Assembly: GCF_024297185.1 (NCBI RefSeq) | Contig: NZ_JANCTD010000007.1 | Span: 62,001 to 126,000 of the forward strand | From: Lewinella sp. JB7 | GTDB lineage: Bacteria > Bacteroidota > Bacteroidia > Chitinophagales > Saprospiraceae | Length of the DNA stretch: 64,000 nucleotides | Reading direction: 5' to 3' | Shown here: in pieces, positions 44,420 through 51,797 of the stretch | How positions within the stretch are numbered: position 1 is the stretch's first letter | How the letters are laid out: the number at the start of each line of letters is the position of its first letter | Made by a program: the position numbers and the translations under genes | The notes under the pieces: model-generated | The model's database searches: none | What the model was told of the DNA's origin: nothing | Seen by the model: the letters and a program-made list of their open reading frames with translations, nothing else

Positions 44420-44433
44420 TTTTGGTCAACCAA
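44407..44433. promoter_or_regulatory. Tandem TTGGTCAACCAA operator palindromes
   Basis: The 12-base palindrome TTGGTCAACCAA occurs at 44407-44418 and again at 44422-44433, 15 bases apart, which is about one and a half helix turns. The TGGT...ACCA core is the type bound by FadR/UxuR-like GntR regulators. The first copy covers the -33 element of the adjacent regulator gene, fitting autorepression. No second perfect copy was seen before susC. Confidence 0.8.
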
Positions 44434-44456
44434 TTACAGATTTTTTGATGGTTTTC

Positions 44457-44488
44457 CCCCGTCCGACCGCTTTAGCCGTTGGACGGGG
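44457..44488. repeat. Palindromic GTCC/GGAC element, copy 2
   Basis: CCCCGTCC at 44457-44464 pairs with GGACGGGG at 44481-44488, enclosing CCGCTTTAGCCGTT, a variant of the TATAGC/GTCCAAC element at 29.3 and 48.3 kb. It lies between the lgt stop and the regulator promoter, so it may also help end the lgt transcript. Confidence 0.65.
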
Positions 44489-44569
44489 TAGCACCGTCCG
44501 TCATTTTATTTGCCTCTCAGGTCGTAGATGACTTACCGGCAATTTTGGTTCGCCAATCTGGATTAGCGA

Positions 44570-45730
44570 TTATGCCAACTCGCGCCGGCCCCTTCGCCAA
44601 ACCACGCCGGCTCCCGCGATTCCCGCCAACATGAACCCTACCGCGATGATTTGCGCCTGGGTCAGGCTCAGTCCCAGGACCTCGTAGTGATCGTTCAGCC
44701 GGACATACTCGATGAAGAAGCGCTCGACACCGTTCAGAAAGAGATACAGGCAGAACAGGAGACCGGGAAAGACCGTCCACGGCTTCCTCACCGCCCACAG
44801 GATGCCCCCGATAGCGAACGACATCAGGGTTTCGTACACCGGCGTGGGGTAGTGCAGTTCCGCCAGTCGGGTACAGTACTCCACCGCGCACCCGGGGATG
44901 GGCACTCCGCTGTGAATCACGTTGTGGGGATAGTCGTAGCCGTAGAGCCAGTCGGGCAAGAACCAACCGTCGGGGATGGCCGCGATCTCCGTTCCCCAGT
45001 CACCGTCGCCGCTCAACTGGCACCCGATACGCCCGACTCCGTACGCTACGATGAGGGCCGGGGCCACCGCATCCATGATGGGCAGGGCCGGGATGCGGTG
45101 CCGGCGGAGATAGAGGTACACGGCCACGCCCCCCCCGATGAGGCCGCCGTAAATGGCCAGCCCACCGCCGCTGAGCAGTTCCTGTAGGGGGTTTTCCAGG
45201 AACCGGTCCCAGTACTCGATGACCGCGAAGAACTTAGCTCCCAGCAGACCACCAACCGCCGCGCGCATGGTGATCGGACCTACCCGCTGACTTGGATATA
45301 CGTCTACCGGGACCGGGTCCGGCACGGCTCCCTGTTTGCGGGCAATGTTGTAATAATAACCGAAGAAGAGTGCCGCTCCCAGGACGCCGGTCAGGAAATA
45401 GCCATCCAGAGAGAGCAGTACCCCCGAGGGATCGCGTTGCCAGGCGGCAAAGTTGGCGATGGCATACGGGAGTTTATATCCGAGAATAAACCCGATGATC
45501 AGGTTGGTGACGTAGTCGGCCGTGGTGACCGTATCGCCGGGAATCTGGAGAGTTTTCTCCGGCTTCAGCTGCCCAATCTTCTCGCGGCGCCGCATTTCCC
45601 CCTTCAGCAATTTCGCGGCCACGATGAAGGCCAGCAACAGGAACAGCCCGAAGGTTTTGACGATGCTGAAACCGTTATCGCGCGCCGTACCGATCAGGTC
45701 GTGGAGAATGTAGGAGAGGTCTGGGTACAT
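44570..45730 (-). CDS. lgt: Prolipoprotein diacylglyceryl transferase
   Basis: Inner-membrane enzyme that transfers diacylglycerol from phosphatidylglycerol to the lipobox cysteine of prolipoproteins, 386 residues with about seven or more helices. Lgt signatures are visible as GGGLAIYGGLIGGGVAVYL (with Tyr at the HGGL His position, as in some other lineages) and AYGVGRIGCQLSGDGDWG; NGVERFFIEYVR marks the C-terminal Arg-Glu-Arg region. The gene follows a thioredoxin-fold gene by 21 bases. A TAGCTTTG box lies 5 bases before the ATG. The many lipoproteins in this window depend on this function. Confidence 0.93.
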   Translation of the reverse strand: MYPDLSYILHDLIGTARDNGFSIVKTFGLFLLLAFIVAAKLLKGEMRRREKIGQLKPEKTLQIPGDTVTTADYVTNLIIGFILGYKLPYAIANFAAWQRDPSGVLLSLDGYFLTGVLGAALFFGYYYNIARKQGAVPDPVPVDVYPSQRVGPITMRAAVGGLLGAKFFAVIEYWDRFLENPLQELLSGGGLAIYGGLIGGGVAVYLYLRRHRIPALPIMDAVAPALIVAYGVGRIGCQLSGDGDWGTEIAAIPDGWFLPDWLYGYDYPHNVIHSGVPIPGCAVEYCTRLAELHYPTPVYETLMSFAIGGILWAVRKPWTVFPGLLFCLYLFLNGVERFFIEYVRLNDHYEVLGLSLTQAQIIAVGFMLAGIAGAGVVWRRGRRELA

Positions 45731-45735
45731 GGCCG

Positions 45736-45743
45736 CAAAGCTA
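45736..45743 (-). promoter_or_regulatory. Possible -7 box directly before lgt
   Basis: The minus strand reads TAGCTTTG, an exact TAnnTTTG, ending 5 bases before the lgt ATG. This would give an almost leaderless transcript. It lies in the 21-base gap after the thioredoxin-fold gene; no -33 element is clear. Confidence 0.35.
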
Positions 45744-45751
45744 CGCCATCG

Positions 45752-46927
45752 CTATTTGGTCGCTTCGCGCAACTCGTCGATGAGTCCCTGCACGGCGCGG
45801 CGGTAATTGGCGGGTCCGTCGCCCAGCGCGGCAAGGGATTTCTCGGCTACTTCGAGGGCCTGATCGAGTCGTTGACGCGTTTGCAGAAAACGGGCCAGGC
45901 GGTAGTAGTCTTTCCACCCTTCGGAAGATGACTCGGCCGCGGCGGTACCTGCTTCCACGGCCAGGTCGATCACTTCACTGTAGTCGATGAAGGAAGACTT
46001 CTCCAGATCGGTAAAGAGTTTCCGGAGGCGTTCCTCGTCGCCGTCCGCCCCCTTTTTAAGGTAACTTTTCGTGGCCTTCACAAGATCCTTGCGGTTGTTC
46101 CCCCGCAGAGCCAGGGCAAATTCACCTTCCGCGGCGAGGCGGCGGGATTCGTCGCGGTCCACCAGGGCCAACTTATCAACGGCGGTGGCGAGCAGGTCTT
46201 CATTACGGTATTCCAGCGCCTTATCGAAGGTCGCGCGGACGGCCCGGCGGGCCTGTTCGTTGACGGCTTGGGCACCTTCCAGTTCGGCAATGGCTTGGCG
46301 GTGCTCGAGCAGCAGATCGTAGATGCGACTGTCGGCCTCCGTAGCGGCAATAAGGATCAGGCGGAGGTTCGCGGGAGCGGTGTAGTCCAAATCAGCAGCG
46401 CGCAAGTGGTCGTTCGCGACGCGCAGGTGGGGTTCTCCGTTGCGGATAAGGGCGCGGACGTACTTGTAGGTAGCCTCCGCGGTGCCCTTAGCTTCGTAAG
46501 CTGACTTCAGCTTGTCCAGATCGTCCACTCGGGCCAGGGCGGCGGCGGCGTCGCGGAGGAGTTGGGGTGACTGACGGGCGCCCACCAGCCGGTGGACTAC
46601 TTCATTCTTTGCATCGATGAAGAGCAGGGTCGGAAAGGCCTTCGCGTAGTGTACTTCCCGGAACTCCTCCGACTCGGGCTTCTCCATATCGAACTTAACG
46701 TTGATGAAGTTGGCGTTGAAGTATGCCCCTACTTCCGGGTCGGGGAAGACGTTGGCCGTCATCAGTTTGCAGGGGCCGCACCATTCGGCGTAGGCGTCGA
46801 CGAAGATGAGCTTATCCTCGGCTTCGGCGCGGGCGAGGGCTTCGGACCAGTTGCCCTGGAAGAAATCGATGCCCTGACCGTACGTAGCGGTGGACAGAGC
46901 GAGGATGAGGAGAAGGATGCGGTACAT
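45752..46927 (-). CDS. Periplasmic thioredoxin-domain protein
   Basis: Secreted protein of 391 residues: signal peptide MYRILLLILALSTATYG, then a thioredoxin domain (about 25-130) with an intact redox site AEWCGPCK and cis-Pro in KAFPTLLFID. A long helical C-terminal part follows (130-391), rich in Ala/Glu/Arg and probably TPR-like. It would act in periplasmic thiol reduction or disulfide repair. The C-terminal half has no motif I recognise. It lies just upstream of lgt on the same strand. A TAACTTTA box is 4 bases before the ATG. Confidence 0.88.
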   Translation of the reverse strand: MYRILLLILALSTATYGQGIDFFQGNWSEALARAEAEDKLIFVDAYAEWCGPCKLMTANVFPDPEVGAYFNANFINVKFDMEKPESEEFREVHYAKAFPTLLFIDAKNEVVHRLVGARQSPQLLRDAAAALARVDDLDKLKSAYEAKGTAEATYKYVRALIRNGEPHLRVANDHLRAADLDYTAPANLRLILIAATEADSRIYDLLLEHRQAIAELEGAQAVNEQARRAVRATFDKALEYRNEDLLATAVDKLALVDRDESRRLAAEGEFALALRGNNRKDLVKATKSYLKKGADGDEERLRKLFTDLEKSSFIDYSEVIDLAVEAGTAAAESSSEGWKDYYRLARFLQTRQRLDQALEVAEKSLAALGDGPANYRRAVQGLIDELREATK

Positions 46928-46992
46928 AGGGTAAAGTTACGGCGGCGGGCGGGTGGGGCAGGGTAGGTTTAGGGAGGGTGAGGCAGGTTTAA

Positions 46993-47035
46993 CACAGATT
47001 TAAGCGGATTTTGGTCACAGATTTTCGCGGATTTT
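46993..47035. repeat. Tandem CACAGATTT-GCGGATTTT units
   Basis: Two copies of a 20-base unit, CACAGATTTaaGCGGATTTT at 46993-47012 and CACAGATTTtcGCGGATTTT at 47016-47035, differ at two positions. They run directly into the first copy of the 700-base-spaced repeat. Confidence 0.75.
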
Positions 47036-47087
47036 CCTGTACAATGCTACCTCTGGTAGCGCAGTCCGCAGCAGTCTCCTGCTGCGC
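47025..47087. repeat. Direct repeat, left copy
   Basis: A unit of about 60 bases starting near CGCGGA and containing GTACAATGCT, GGTAGC and AGTCCGCAGCAG. It recurs exactly 700 bases later with 5 mismatches over the best 49 bases. It contains two small hairpins, GCTACC/GGTAGC and GCAGCAG/CTGCTGC. Confidence 0.8.
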
Positions 47088-47182
47088 GGGGGCAGTAGGC
47101 AACTCAACGTAAATACACTCTAACCATATCAACTGAGAAAGAGATAAGTTACCAGTTTGGATTGACGCAATCCCTTATCAAA

Positions 47183-47605
47183 CTAAAATACCTTCATCAA
47201 GATTATCATAATGCAGAAGCACGCTGGTGGGTACACCAGTACAATGAACACGGCGGCTGCTTTATGCAGTAATGACGCATTTCTTCGGTAGGTCTTTTTC
47301 GGTCGATGCTCCTTCACCCGCTCGGACGTGAGGCCCCACTCTTTCTCGAGAAATAGGTACAGAACTGACAGGCATAGTAATGCAGCAGCGGGTATATACA
47401 GGGGGCTGTTTAGACCCAGTATTCTCAGCAGGATCTTCATGATTGGCCCGCACACGACTATTCCGAGTCCGAGATTGGTGACATTCGCTATTCTTTCCGC
47501 CCAGTCTGCCGGAAACTTAGGATTTTGTACCCTCAGCGATAAGTAAGCTAAATCGATCCAGCGGACAAGAATCTTACTTCGCAAAAGGAGGGTGGTTACG
47601 TGCAC
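47183..47605 (-). CDS. Orphan membrane protein
   Basis: Unrecognised 140-residue protein with three probable membrane helices (LGLGIVVCGPIMKILLRILG, IPAAALLCLSVLYLFL, KAAAVFIVLVYPPACFCIMIIL) and a basic loop between the last two (RVKEHRPKKTYRRNAS). Base composition is clearly lower in GC than the neighbouring genes, and codon use is atypical for the window. It lies between two copies of a direct repeat 700 bases apart. Together these suggest an acquired or mobile segment. No function can be proposed. Confidence 0.6.
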   Translation of the reverse strand: MHVTTLLLRSKILVRWIDLAYLSLRVQNPKFPADWAERIANVTNLGLGIVVCGPIMKILLRILGLNSPLYIPAAALLCLSVLYLFLEKEWGLTSERVKEHRPKKTYRRNASLLHKAAAVFIVLVYPPACFCIMIILMKVF

Positions 47606-47724
47606 GACTTAACTGGCACACTCGCGCAAAAGCTACCTAACGCCCTGTGGGTAAATAAATGTATAGTGGACGTTTAAAGTGTTTGGTACTGTACACGTGA
47701 AGTTTCGCGGGGGCGGCGGGTTTG

Positions 47725-47787
47725 ACGCGGACTTCCCGGTACAATGCTGCCTCCGGTAGCGAAGTCCGCAGCAGCCTCCGGCTGCGC
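47725..47787. repeat. Direct repeat, right copy
   Basis: Second copy of the unit at 47025-47087, with the same order of GTACAATGCT, GGTAGC and AGTCCGCAGCAG. It lies between the orphan membrane gene and yidD. Its hairpin arms keep pairing (GCTGCC/GGTAGC by a G-T change and GCAGCC/GGCTGC by compensating changes), hinting that the folded form matters. Confidence 0.8.
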
Positions 47788-47823
47788 CAGAGTGCTAAGG
47801 GTGCCCGAAATCGGGAGCCTCCC

Positions 47824-48048
47824 TCACTCTCCCTTCTTCGGCACCGGATCGGGCCCGAAACCTCCCCACGGGTGGCACCTTCCGATCCGTTTGATGGCCA
47901 GCCAGCTACCCTTCAGCACGCCCCACTCCTGGATCGCCCCCACCGCATAGTGCGAGCAGGTTGGATCGTACCGACACCGCGGTGCCAGAATCGGCGAGAT
48001 CGCGACCTGGTAAAAGCGAATGGGGAGGATGAACAGTTTGCGGAGCAA
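47824..48048 (-). CDS. yidD: Membrane protein insertion efficiency factor YidD
   Basis: Small membrane-associated protein of 74 residues that helps YidC insert inner-membrane proteins. It contains the full family core: [20 protein letters not shown], then [16 protein letters not shown] and [18 protein letters not shown]. The three conserved Cys and the RCHPW motif are intact. The start is TTG, since no suitable ATG is in frame at the expected place. It is not next to rpmH or yidC here, which is common in Bacteroidota. Confidence 0.92.
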   Translation of the reverse strand: MLRKLFILPIRFYQVAISPILAPRCRYDPTCSHYAVGAIQEWGVLKGSWLAIKRIGRCHPWGGFGPDPVPKKGE

Positions 48049-48278
48049 AGTGGAGCGTTAGTTATGATGTAAACGGCATGCCTGGCGTGTGGGTTGTCCG
48101 GGGGATTTCGATCTTCCCGGTAGCGTCACCTTCGAAGAAGCGGATTCCGGGGGAAAGAATATCAACACCGGAGCTTACTACCCCCTTACAACCTCTTGCG
48201 CCCCTTTTTATCCATTAATAGTTGCCTTTTATCCCCAAATTATATTTTATGCTTGTAAGTGTGGACCAACTTATTTAC

Positions 48279-48361
48279 AGCGGTCCGACGGCTATAGCGG
48301 TCCAACGAGGTGACCCCGTCCAACGGCTATAGCGGTCCAACCGCTATAGCCGTCCGACCGG
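48279..48361. repeat. Palindromic TATAGC/GTCCAAC element, compound copy 3
   Basis: Three CTATAGC units alternate with GGTCCAAC, GGTCCGAC and CCGTCCAAC words in both orientations, with AGGTGACCC between two blocks. The sequence can fold into two or more strong stems. It is the most elaborate of the three copies in the window. Confidence 0.8.
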
Positions 48362-48395
48362 TAGTGGCGAGGAACCAACACTCCCGCGCCCTGCT

Positions 48396-48403
48396 TATCT
48401 TGC
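48396..48403 (+). promoter_or_regulatory. Possible -7 box of the BNR-repeat gene
   Basis: TATCTTGC, close to the TAnnTTTG consensus, lies 19 bases before the ATG. No -33 element is clear. Confidence 0.3.
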
Positions 48404-48422
48404 GCGGAACCGAATACCAACG

Positions 48423-51400
48423 ATGACCTACCGAATTTTATCGCTCCTTGCCGTAATCCTCTGCACCTGCGGCCCCGCCACTACATTCGCCCAGCAACAG
48501 CCACTTAACAAAGACCACTGGAAAGCCATCGCCCCGCGCCCCATCGGCCCGGCGGGCATGTCCGGTCGCGTGACGAGCATCGATGTAGACCCCACCGACA
48601 AGGACCGCATCTACGTCGGTACCGCCTCGGGTGGCCTCTGGCTCAGCGAAAACGGTGGCATCAACTTTCAGCCGATCTTCGACGACCAGAAGCACCTCAG
48701 CATCGGCGCCGTTGCGGTCAGCGACGCCAACCCCAGCATCGTCTGGGCCGGCACCGGGGAGGGTAACCCCCGCAACTCGGCCAACTACGGCGGCGGCATC
48801 TACCGGAGCCTCGACGGCGGCAAACACTGGGAACTGATGGGACTGGAAGACACCCGCCACATCCACCGCATCCTGCCCCACCCCACCGACCCGAATACGG
48901 TCTACGTCGGCGCACTCGGCAGCATGTGGGCCCCCAACCCCGAACGTGGCGTGTACCGCACCACCGACGGCGGCAAGAACTGGGAAAAAGTCCTGTACGT
49001 CGACGAAGGCACCGGCATCGCCGACTTCGTGATGGATCCCGAAAATCCCAACAAACTCATCGCCGCCAGCTGGACCTTCGACCGCGACCCCTGGTTCTTC
49101 AACTCCGGTGGCCCGGGTTCCGGCATCTGGGTATCCCTCGACGGGGGCGATCACTGGGAACGCCGCACCGCCAAGGACGGTCTGCCCAAGGGTGACCTCG
49201 GCCGCATCGGACTGGCCATCGCCCCCAGCAGCCCCGATATCCTCTACGCTTTGGTCGAAGCCAAGGAAAACGGCCTGTACAAGAGCACCGACGGGGGAGA
49301 AACCTTCCAACTGGTCAGCAAGAAAAACATCGGTACCCGCCCGTTCTACTACGCCGAGCTGTACGTCGATCCCCAGAACGAGAACCGCATATTCAACGTC
49401 CACACCTGGCTGGAGCGCTCGGAAGACGGCGGCAAGTCGTTCGAGGAGATCGCCAATTACGGTAATGCCGTGCACCCCGATCACCACGCCTTCTGGATCG
49501 ATAAGGACAACCCGGAATTCATCATCGAGGGCAACGACGGCGGCCTGAACTTCAGTCGCGACGGCGGTGACACCTGGCGCTTCGCGGAGAACATCCCCGT
49601 AGCCCAGTTTTACCACATCTCCTACGACATGAGCTACCCCTACCTCGTGGGCGGCGGCATGCAGGACAACGGCAGCTGGGTCGGCCCGAGCCAGGGACTG
49701 AAGAGCGGAGGGATCACCGATGCCGACTGGCAGGAAGTATACTTCGGCGACGGCTTCGACTTGATCTTTAAGCCCGACCAGCCCGACGTCGTCTACGCCG
49801 CCAGCCAGGGAGGCTACGTCGGCCGCGTAAACCGGTCGACCGGCAAGACGACTTTCATCCGGCCCGTCCACCCCGAGGGGGAATTCCTGCGCTTCAACTG
49901 GAACGCCCCGATCGCCCAGCACCCCACGGAGGCCAACACCATATACATGGGCAGCCAGTACGTGCACAAAAGCACCGACGCCGGCCAGAGCTGGGAGATC
50001 ATCAGCCCCGACCTCACTACCAACGACACCACCAAGCAGCGGCAGGACATCAGCGGCGGACTCACCATCGACGCCACCCAGGCCGAGAACCACACCACCC
50101 TACTGGCCATCGTGCCCGCCCCGCCGCAGTTTATGCAGCCCCAGACCCTCTGGGTCGGCAGCGACGACGGCCGCTTGCACGTCAGCCGCAACGACGGACA
50201 GGACTGGACCGAGCTCACCGGCAAACTCAGCGGCATGACCCCGGGCAGCTGGATCGGCTACATCGAGGCCTCCCCCATCAATCCGGGAGAAGCCTTCGTG
50301 GTCGTAAACGATTACCGCCGCGGCGATTACCGCCCCATGGTCTACCACACCACGAACTACGGCGACAGCTTCACCCGCATCGTGGATGAGAACAAGGTCA
50401 GCGGCCACGCACAGGCCATCGTGCAGGATCTCGTAGAGCCCAACCTGCTCTTTCTGGGCACCGACCAGGGACTGTGGTACAGCCTCGACTACGGCGACAA
50501 CTGGACGCGCTTCGATGCCGACTACCCCCACGTCTCCACCATTGACCTTAAGATCCACCCCCGCGAGCACGACCTCATCATCGGCACCTTCGGCCGGGCG
50601 GCGTACATCCTTGACGATATCCGCCCCTTCCGGGAGATGGCGCGACGGGGACAGGAGATCCTCCGGGATTCCTTCTACGTCTTCCCCGCCCCCGATGCCT
50701 ACCAGTGGGAAACCCGCTCGTACCAGGGTACCCGTTTTTACGCCCAGGGGCAGTTTCAGGGGGAGGACCGGCCCGGCGGATCTCTGCTGACCTTCTGGGT
50801 CCGCCCCGGTGGTCCGAGCGCCGCACCCGATACCGTCGATGTGAGTCAGCTCACGAAGTATTCCCTCATCGCCCCGGAAATTAAGGAGGACATCCCCGGT
50901 CGGGAAACCGGCGACCCCGAAGATGCCTACCGCAACCAGGACGATGAGATCGATCCCATCGACCCACCGAAGGAAAAGGTGAAGATCCAGGTCATCGACG
51001 TACAGACCGGCGACACCATCCGCACCTTCACCCACAAGCCCCAGTGGGGCATGAACCGCATGAGTTGGAATATGCGCCGCGACGGCATCAACTACCCCAG
51101 CCGCCGCGAAGTGAAGGAAGACGCCGACACCCCCAGCGGCCTGCCGGTCGTCCCGGGCACTTACCGTATCCTCATGACCTACGGCAACCACACCGACGAA
51201 ACCATCGTGACCGTACAGGCCGATCCCCGCGATCACTACACCGGCAGCACCCGCTACGCCGAGCGCGACCGCATGTACGCCGAGCTTGAAACCGAAGTGA
51301 AGAAAGTAGGCGACGCCTTCGACCGCCTGCAGAATGCCCGCAAAAGCATTACCCGCGTGGAAGGCGCCATGGCCGATGCCCCCAAAGCGGTAAAGGATTC

Positions 51401-51719
51401 CCTTATCAAGGAAGGCAAGGAGATCATCAAACGCATCGCCGAGCTCGAAGAGATCTACACCGAAGCCGAGGACCTGAAGGGCATCCAGCGCAACCCCACC
51501 AACCTGGAGTCGAAACTCTTCAGCGCCCGCAGATACATCAGCCAGATCGAGGGTCAACCCAGTCAGATGGCCCGGTTCACGCTCGATCAGTTCCAGCAAA
51601 GCGCCGCCGATTTTACCGAACGGGTCGACGCCTTCTTCAGGAACGACTTCGCCGAATACCAGCGGAAAGTCGAGGCCGCTAACCTGAGCCTCTTCGGGAA
51701 TGAAGGATTGAAGGACTGA
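48423..51719 (+). CDS. Secreted BNR/sortilin-type beta-propeller protein
   Basis: Large exported protein of 1098 residues. Signal peptide MTYRILSLLAVILCTCGPATTFAQ. The first 700 residues form Asp-box/BNR propeller repeats as in sortilin VPS10 and exo-alpha-sialidase folds, for example YVGTASGGLWLSENGGINFQ, GIYRSLDGGKHWE, GVYRTTDGGKNWEKV and GLYKSTDGGETFQ. A beta-sandwich near 870-960 (TGDTIRTFTHKPQWGMNRMSWNM, VVPGTYRILMTYGNHTDET) and a C-terminal helical region (SKLFSARRYISQIEG) follow. It is usually annotated as a glycosyl hydrolase, but no catalytic set for one is evident. Role unknown; secreted protein binding or hydrolysis is possible. Confidence 0.85.
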   Translation: MTYRILSLLAVILCTCGPATTFAQQQPLNKDHWKAIAPRPIGPAGMSGRVTSIDVDPTDKDRIYVGTASGGLWLSENGGINFQPIFDDQKHLSIGAVAVSDANPSIVWAGTGEGNPRNSANYGGGIYRSLDGGKHWELMGLEDTRHIHRILPHPTDPNTVYVGALGSMWAPNPERGVYRTTDGGKNWEKVLYVDEGTGIADFVMDPENPNKLIAASWTFDRDPWFFNSGGPGSGIWVSLDGGDHWERRTAKDGLPKGDLGRIGLAIAPSSPDILYALVEAKENGLYKSTDGGETFQLVSKKNIGTRPFYYAELYVDPQNENRIFNVHTWLERSEDGGKSFEEIANYGNAVHPDHHAFWIDKDNPEFIIEGNDGGLNFSRDGGDTWRFAENIPVAQFYHISYDMSYPYLVGGGMQDNGSWVGPSQGLKSGGITDADWQEVYFGDGFDLIFKPDQPDVVYAASQGGYVGRVNRSTGKTTFIRPVHPEGEFLRFNWNAPIAQHPTEANTIYMGSQYVHKSTDAGQSWEIISPDLTTNDTTKQRQDISGGLTIDATQAENHTTLLAIVPAPPQFMQPQTLWVGSDDGRLHVSRNDGQDWTELTGKLSGMTPGSWIGYIEASPINPGEAFVVVNDYRRGDYRPMVYHTTNYGDSFTRIVDENKVSGHAQAIVQDLVEPNLLFLGTDQGLWYSLDYGDNWTRFDADYPHVSTIDLKIHPREHDLIIGTFGRAAYILDDIRPFREMARRGQEILRDSFYVFPAPDAYQWETRSYQGTRFYAQGQFQGEDRPGGSLLTFWVRPGGPSAAPDTVDVSQLTKYSLIAPEIKEDIPGRETGDPEDAYRNQDDEIDPIDPPKEKVKIQVIDVQTGDTIRTFTHKPQWGMNRMSWNMRRDGINYPSRREVKEDADTPSGLPVVPGTYRILMTYGNHTDETIVTVQADPRDHYTGSTRYAERDRMYAELETEVKKVGDAFDRLQNARKSITRVEGAMADAPKAVKDSLIKEGKEIIKRIAELEEIYTEAEDLKGIQRNPTNLESKLFSARRYISQIEGQPSQMARFTLDQFQQSAADFTERVDAFFRNDFAEYQRKVEAANLSLFGNEGLKD

Positions 51720-51797
51720 ATGTTAGAAGGAATGAAGGAGCACTGACCCGTGGGGCCTTATTCACTCCTTCAGTCCTTCCATCCCTCAATCCTTGAT
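51698..51797. repeat. Imperfect inverted repeat of GAAGGA/TCCTTC words
   Basis: The left arm (51698-51743) uses GAAGGATTGAAGGACTGAA and GAATGAAGGAG; the right arm (51764-51797) has CTCCTTCAGTCCTTCC and CTCAATCCTT. The structure spans the end of the BNR gene and ends at the MFS ATG, so it could act as a terminator or leader hairpin. It follows the same design as the 22.3-22.7 kb region. Confidence 0.6.

Larger units (their letters stand above)
48049..48422. other. 374-base intergenic region with palindromic element
   Basis: The first 230 bases are AT-rich and contain no credible gene; a 74-codon open frame here has no protein-like features. Bases 48279-48361 hold a complex copy of the palindromic element. 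The final 60 bases carry a TATCTTGC promoter-like box before the BNR protein gene. Confidence 0.6.

Noticed and set aside
45130-45190. Tyr in place of the HGGL His in Lgt as a sign of inactivity
   Set aside because: Tyr or Trp occurs at this place in other bacterial Lgt lineages, and the remaining signature residues are intact.
48089-48313. 74-codon frame in the AT-rich gap before the BNR gene
   Set aside because: It ends in the palindromic repeat and shows no signal, helix or motif.
48438-51599. Two 500-codon open frames opposite the BNR-repeat protein
   Set aside because: Composition is dominated by Val/Gly/Asp/Ala as expected from antisense reading of this GC-rich gene; no motif is present.
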